Shown here: piece by piece, positions 60,654 through 64,000 of the stretch
Layout of the letters: every line of letters starts with the position of its first letter
Position numbering within the stretch: position 1 is the first letter of the stretch
Assembly (NCBI RefSeq): GCF_001420995.1
Contig: NZ_CP012184.1
Coordinates: 5,750,501-5,814,500, forward strand
Direction of reading: 5' to 3'
Length of the DNA stretch: 64,000 nucleotides
DNA from: Pseudonocardia sp. EC080619-01
GTDB taxonomy: Bacteria > Actinomycetota > Actinomycetes > Mycobacteriales > Pseudonocardiaceae
Notes under the pieces: model-generated
What the model was told of the DNA's origin: nothing
What the model saw: the letters and a program-made list of their open reading frames with translations, nothing else
Databases searched by the model: none
Made by a program: the position numbers and the translations under genes

Positions 60654-61678
60654 GCCGCCAGGGGGTCGCGCAGCGGCTGCCCCGGCTGCTGTCGCTGGTG
60701 CCGTACCTGCGGGCGCACCCGGGCGTGCCGGTCGCGGAGGCGGCCGCCGACTTCGGCGTCGACGAGAAGCAGCTGCGCAAGGACCTCGAGCTGCTGTGGA
60801 TGTGCGGGCTGCCCGGCTACGGGCCCGGCGACCTGGTGGACCTGTCGTTCGCCGGGGACACCGTCGACGTCGTGTTCGACGCCGGCCTCACCCGTCCGCT
60901 GCGGCTGACCACCAGCGAGGCGACCGCGCTGCTGGTGGCGCTGCGGATGCTGCACCAGTCGCCAGGCGTCGTCGACTCCGACGCCGTCGCGCGCGCCATC
61001 GGCAAGATCGAGGCCGCGGTCGGCACGGCCGGGGAACAGGCCGGGACCGGGGGCCTCGACGGATTGGTCGCCGTGGAGTCGGGCCCGGGGGAGCGGGAGT
61101 CCACGGCCGTCGTCCGGCGGGCGCTGGACCGCGGGCGCGCGCTGCGGATCGTGTACTTCACGGCGGGCCGGGACGCGGTGTCGCGGCGCGACGTGGACCC
61201 GATGCGTCTGGTGGTCGCCGAGGGGCGGAGCTACCTCGAGGCGTGGTGCCGCCGGGCCGGGGGAGTGCGGATGTTCCGGCTGGACCGGGTCGAACAGGCC
61301 GAGGAGCTCGGCGAGCCGTCCCGGCCGCACCCCGACGCGGAGCCCACCGACGTCTCGCACGGGCTCTTCGGGCGCCGTGAGGGGCAGCGGCACGCCGTGC
61401 TCGAGCTGGAGCCCGAGGCGCACTGGGTCGCCGAGTACTACCCGGTCGACGACGTCCGCGTCCCCGGGGCCGGTGACACCGAGGGCGACCCGCCACCCGG
61501 CACCGCGCCCAGAGGTGTCCCGCAGGCCGACGGTGGTGACCCCGCCCCGGCCGGCCGGCTGCGGGTGCTGCTGCGGTTCGCCGACCCGGACTGGCTGGTG
61601 CGGCTCGTGCTGGGACTCGGGGGTGCCGCGCGGATCGTCGAGCCGGCCGAGCTGGCCGGTCCGGGCCCGGGCCCGTGA
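60650..61678 (+). CDS. pafC: PafC, WYL-domain transcriptional regulator
   Basis: A 342-residue partner of PafB with the same layout: winged helix (RLPRLLSLVPYLRAHPGVPV, DFGVDEKQLRKDLELLWMCG), WYL domain (RALRIVYFTAGRDAVSRRDV, YLEAWCRRAGGVRMFRLDRV) and WCX. A Gly/Pro/Asp-rich insertion of about 35 residues (GDTEGDPPPGTAPRG) breaks the last part and is not usual for the family. PafB and PafC act as one heterodimer. The GTG overlaps the pafB stop by 4 bases. Confidence 0.94.
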   Translation: MSRQGVAQRLPRLLSLVPYLRAHPGVPVAEAAADFGVDEKQLRKDLELLWMCGLPGYGPGDLVDLSFAGDTVDVVFDAGLTRPLRLTTSEATALLVALRMLHQSPGVVDSDAVARAIGKIEAAVGTAGEQAGTGGLDGLVAVESGPGERESTAVVRRALDRGRALRIVYFTAGRDAVSRRDVDPMRLVVAEGRSYLEAWCRRAGGVRMFRLDRVEQAEELGEPSRPHPDAEPTDVSHGLFGRREGQRHAVLELEPEAHWVAEYYPVDDVRVPGAGDTEGDPPPGTAPRGVPQADGGDPAPAGRLRVLLRFADPDWLVRLVLGLGGAARIVEPAELAGPGPGP

Positions 61679-61862
61679 GGCACTGCAGGTCAGCGACGGA
61701 ACGTGACCGGTCCGCCACGTTCGGCCACCCTCGGCGACCGGACGCCGGGCGGACCGGCGGCAGGGTGACGCGGCGGACGGCGCGGTGAACGGCCCGGTGA
61801 ACAGCGGGTGAGCACCCAGCCGTCCCGTACCGGGTGCACAGGGACCGCACAGGGGCCGTGCG

Positions 61863-61868
61863 TAGACT
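61863..61868 (+). promoter_or_regulatory. Predicted -10 box of tatA
   Basis: TAGACT, 37 bases before the ATG, with a GGAGGG ribosome-binding site between (61892-61897). The rest of the 227-base gap after pafC shows only a weak hairpin. Confidence 0.45.
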
Positions 61869-61905
61869 CGGTCACGTCCCGGCGGATCGACGGAGGGTTT
61901 GTCCC

Positions 61906-62208
61906 ATGCCCGGTGGCTACGAATGGCTGATCATCATCGCCGTGCTGCTGCTGCTGTTCGGCGCGAAGAAGCTGCCCGAGATGGCGCGTTCGGTCGGTCA
62001 GTCCGCCCGTGTGTTCAAGGGCGAGATGAAGGGCCTGAAGGACGACGACGCCACGTCGAAGGCCGCGCAGGGCGACAAGGCCGCGCCGCAGGAGAAGGCC
62101 GCTCCGCAGGAGCTGCCCGCCACGCCGCAGGCCACGACCGAGCCCGCTCCGCAGGCGCAGCAGGGTCAGCAGGCCCCGTCGCCGCAGGACCGCGGCACCG
62201 CGGGCTGA
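61906..62208 (+). CDS. tatA: Twin-arginine translocase subunit TatA
   Basis: A 100-residue TatA. A single N-terminal transmembrane helix (YEWLIIIAVLLLLFG, residues 5-19) and the FGAKKLPEMARSVGQSARVF amphipathic helix are diagnostic. The C-terminal 55 residues are Gln/Pro/Ala-rich and disordered. TatA forms the size-variable pore for folded cofactor proteins. tatC follows 13 bases later. The cytoplasmic formate dehydrogenase in this window has no Tat signal, so no direct link is implied. Confidence 0.93.
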   Translation: MPGGYEWLIIIAVLLLLFGAKKLPEMARSVGQSARVFKGEMKGLKDDDATSKAAQGDKAAPQEKAAPQELPATPQATTEPAPQAQQGQQAPSPQDRGTAG

Positions 62209-62221
62209 GGTCGCCGGCACC

Positions 62222-63340
62222 GTGAAGTCCCCGTTCCGTCGGAAGCGCAGGCTCAACCCCGACGGGACCATGACCCTCGTCGAGCATCTCTACGAGCTGC
62301 GCAACCGGCTCGGCATCTCGCTCGCCGCGATCGCGGTGACGACGGTGTTCGGCTACATCTGGTTCGAGGTCTCGTTCTTCGGCTGGCCCAGCCTCGGCGA
62401 GCTGCTCAAGGACCCGTACTGCTCGTTGCCCGCGTCGTCGCGTGCCTCGTTCAACGCCGACCCGAACTCGTGCACTCTCCTCGGCACGACGCCGTTCGAC
62501 CAGTTCATGCTGCGGCTGAAGGTGGGTGCGACCGCCGGGGTGATCCTGGCCTGCCCCATCTGGCTGTACCAGTTCTGGGGCTTCATCACGCCGGGTCTGG
62601 TGAAGAAGGAGCGGCGCTACGCGCTGAGCTTCGTCTCGGTCGCCGCGATCCTGTTCGTCGCGGGCGCGGTGCTCGCCTACCTGATCATCCCGCAGGCCCT
62701 CGGTTTCCTGCTGACGATCGGTAGCGAGATCCAGACGACCGCGCTGACCGGCGCGTCGTACTTCTCGCTCGTCGTCAACCTGATCGTGATCTTCGGGGTC
62801 AGCTTCCTGATCCCGCTGCTGGTGGTGGCCCTCAACGGGGCCGGGATCGTCAGCTACCAGATGCTGAAGAAGTCGCGGCGCGGCCTGATCTTCGGGCTGT
62901 TCGTCTTCGCGGCGATCGCGACGCCCGGCCAGGACCCGATCTCCATGATCGCGCTGGCCATGGCGCTGACCCTGCTGTTCGAGGGTGCGATCCAGGTCTG
63001 CCGGATCTCCGACCGGCGACGGGAGCGGCGCCGCGCGGCCGAGGGCTGGGAGTCCTGGGACCCGGACAGCCCGTCGCCGCTCGACACCGCGCCGTCCCGG
63101 ATCGACGGGCCCTCCGACCTCGGCGGGCCGTCGCGGATCGAGGAGCCCGCAGCGGTCGGGGAGCCGGCCGGGGCCGGCGCCGGTCCGGCTGCGCCCGCGG
63201 TGATCGGCCGGGCGACCGCGCGTCCCACGTCGGCGGGGCCGCCCGCGTCGCCGCCGCCGGCACCGTCCGCACCGCCGCCGCCGGCGCCGTCCACACCGCC
63301 GGAGCGCCCCGCGGGCGACTCCTTCGACGACATCACCTGA
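62222..63340 (+). CDS. tatC: Twin-arginine translocase subunit TatC
   Basis: A 372-residue polytopic protein that binds the RR signal. Six membrane helices span about 40-270; the family motif MTLVEHLYELRNRLGISLAA lies before TM1, FMLRLKVGATAGVILACPIW and LYQFWGFITPGLVKKERRYA follow. After residue 275 there is a Pro/Ala/Gly-rich tail of nearly 100 residues, common in actinobacterial TatC and probably unstructured. It starts with GTG, coupled to tatA by a 13-base gap, and is closed by a terminator. Confidence 0.94.
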   Translation: MKSPFRRKRRLNPDGTMTLVEHLYELRNRLGISLAAIAVTTVFGYIWFEVSFFGWPSLGELLKDPYCSLPASSRASFNADPNSCTLLGTTPFDQFMLRLKVGATAGVILACPIWLYQFWGFITPGLVKKERRYALSFVSVAAILFVAGAVLAYLIIPQALGFLLTIGSEIQTTALTGASYFSLVVNLIVIFGVSFLIPLLVVALNGAGIVSYQMLKKSRRGLIFGLFVFAAIATPGQDPISMIALAMALTLLFEGAIQVCRISDRRRERRRAAEGWESWDPDSPSPLDTAPSRIDGPSDLGGPSRIEEPAAVGEPAGAGAGPAAPAVIGRATARPTSAGPPASPPPAPSAPPPPAPSTPPERPAGDSFDDIT

Positions 63341-63348
63341 CCGGCGTG

Positions 63349-63376
63349 CCGGCCGGCGCCGAGCGGCGCCGGCCGG
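63349..63376 (+). terminator. Terminator after tatC
   Basis: A 12-bp perfect stem CCGGCCGGCGCC/GGCGCCGGCCGG with a GAGC loop. Confidence 0.75.
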
Positions 63377-63475
63377 TCCCGGGAGACCCTGTCCCCCCAC
63401 GGCGCCGGGTGCGGCCGTACGCTCTCTCCCCGGGTCCGGAACGGGCAGTACAGGCGAGGAGTTGGGTCGGGGCGC

Positions 63476-64000
63476 ATGAAGTACAACCGGGTGGTCATCA
63501 AGCTCAGCGGCCAGGCGATGGCCGGTGACGACGGCTTCGGGTTCGACGCGAAGGCCCTCGCCCACCTGGCCGCGCAGATCCGTCAGGTGCGTGAGCTCGG
63601 GGTGCAGATCGCCGTCGTGGTCGGGGGCGGGAACGTCTTCCGCGGGAACCGCTCCGACTCGTGGGGCATCGACCGGGTCGAGGCCGACAACATCGGCATG
63701 CTCGGCACGGTGATCAACAGCCTGCTGCTGCGCGGCAAGCTCTCCGCGAGCGGCGAGGACAACGTCCGGGTGATGACCGCGATCCCGATCAACGCGGTCG
63801 CCGAGCCGTTCCTGCGGCTGCGCGCGAAGCGCCACCTCGACAAGGACGCCATCCTGATCTTCTCCGGTGGCAACGGCCAACCGTTCATCACCACCGACTA
63901 CCCGAGCGTCCAGCGGGCGCTGGAGATCGGCGCCGACGCGCTGCTCGTCGCCAAGCACGGCGTCGACGGCGTCTACGACACCGATCCCCGCAAGAACCCC
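63476..64000 (+). CDS. UMP-kinase-like (amino-acid-kinase fold) protein, 3' end outside window
   Basis: 175 codons are present before the window ends. PyrH-type features are VVIKLSGQAMAG, VVVGGGNVFRGN, MLGTVINSLLL, AIPINAVAEPFLRLRAKRHL and ILIFSGGNGQPFITTDYPSV with GVDGVYDTDPRKNP. The sequence departs from the housekeeping UMP kinase at several conserved positions (GQAM for GEAL, an RSDSWGIDRVEAD variant of the UMP-binding loop). It is next to tatC rather than tsf-frr, where the main pyrH normally lies. It may be a paralogue. GAGGAG precedes the ATG. Confidence 0.8.
   Translation, partial: MKYNRVVIKLSGQAMAGDDGFGFDAKALAHLAAQIRQVRELGVQIAVVVGGGNVFRGNRSDSWGIDRVEADNIGMLGTVINSLLLRGKLSASGEDNVRVMTAIPINAVAEPFLRLRAKRHLDKDAILIFSGGNGQPFITTDYPSVQRALEIGADALLVAKHGVDGVYDTDPRKNP

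Overview
The window is a high-GC actinobacterial chromosome segment. Mycothiol synthesis (mshC), a complete Pup-proteasome gene set, the hisE-hisG pair and many leaderless promoters (TAnnnT 6-8 nt before the start codon) all point to Actinobacteria. Overall content looks like Pseudonocardiales, probably a Pseudonocardia relative; the genus is an inference. I see no rRNA, tRNA, CRISPR array, prophage or insertion sequence.

Layout. 0-8.2 kb: muramic-acid recycling (murQ end, anmK, a sodium:solute symporter), mshC, a quinone-oxidoreductase-like enzyme, a DUF2237 gene, an MFS pump and a PAC2-family gene. 8.2-15.9 kb: metH, a HAD phosphatase, hisE-hisG, a thioesterase and a RecB-like nuclease. 15.9-18.5 kb: a SipW-type signal peptidase divergent from a TasA/camelysin-like protein and an RTX-repeat protein that carry the same kind of leader. 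18.5-21.5 kb: trmI and mpa. 21.5-33.7 kb: accessory genes, namely a DUF1059 protein, a frameshifted glyoxalase-fold gene, an AtuA-type catabolic operon with two carboxylate transporters and a LysR regulator, yceI/marR, lpd, about 0.9 kb of repeat-rich gene-free DNA, a small ribbon-helix-helix-like gene and a NUDIX gene. 33.7-38 kb: dop, pup, prcB, prcA and a SRPBCC gene. 38-55.6 kb: a second accessory stretch with an LLM oxidoreductase, LysR/EamA, fdhD, mobA, a formate dehydrogenase operon, a TetR/SDR pair and a four-gene operon. 55.6-64 kb: pafA, two glutaminases, pafB-pafC, tatA-tatC and a UMP-kinase-like gene that runs off the end.

How the genes work together. Mpa, Dop, Pup, PrcA/B and PafA form the pupylation and degradation pathway; PafB/C is the linked DNA-damage regulator, and PAC2 is a putative assembly factor. 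FdhD and MobA would mature the molybdenum cofactor of the formate dehydrogenase, whose NuoE/NuoF-like and NuoG-like partners pass electrons to NAD.

Most notable observations. (1) The catalytic formate dehydrogenase gene has an in-frame TGA at the catalytic position, followed 18 nt later by a hairpin with a GGUCU loop. It is therefore most likely a selenoprotein that a standard gene caller splits or truncates. (2) The [4Fe-4S]-binding N-terminal domain of the same enzyme, including its conserved Lys, sits at the end of a different protein two genes downstream, so the active site appears to be built from two chains. (3) The SipW/TasA-like/RTX cluster looks like a compact extracellular-fibre or surface-protein export module. 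(4) A 9-codon leaderless leader ORF overlaps the start of dop.
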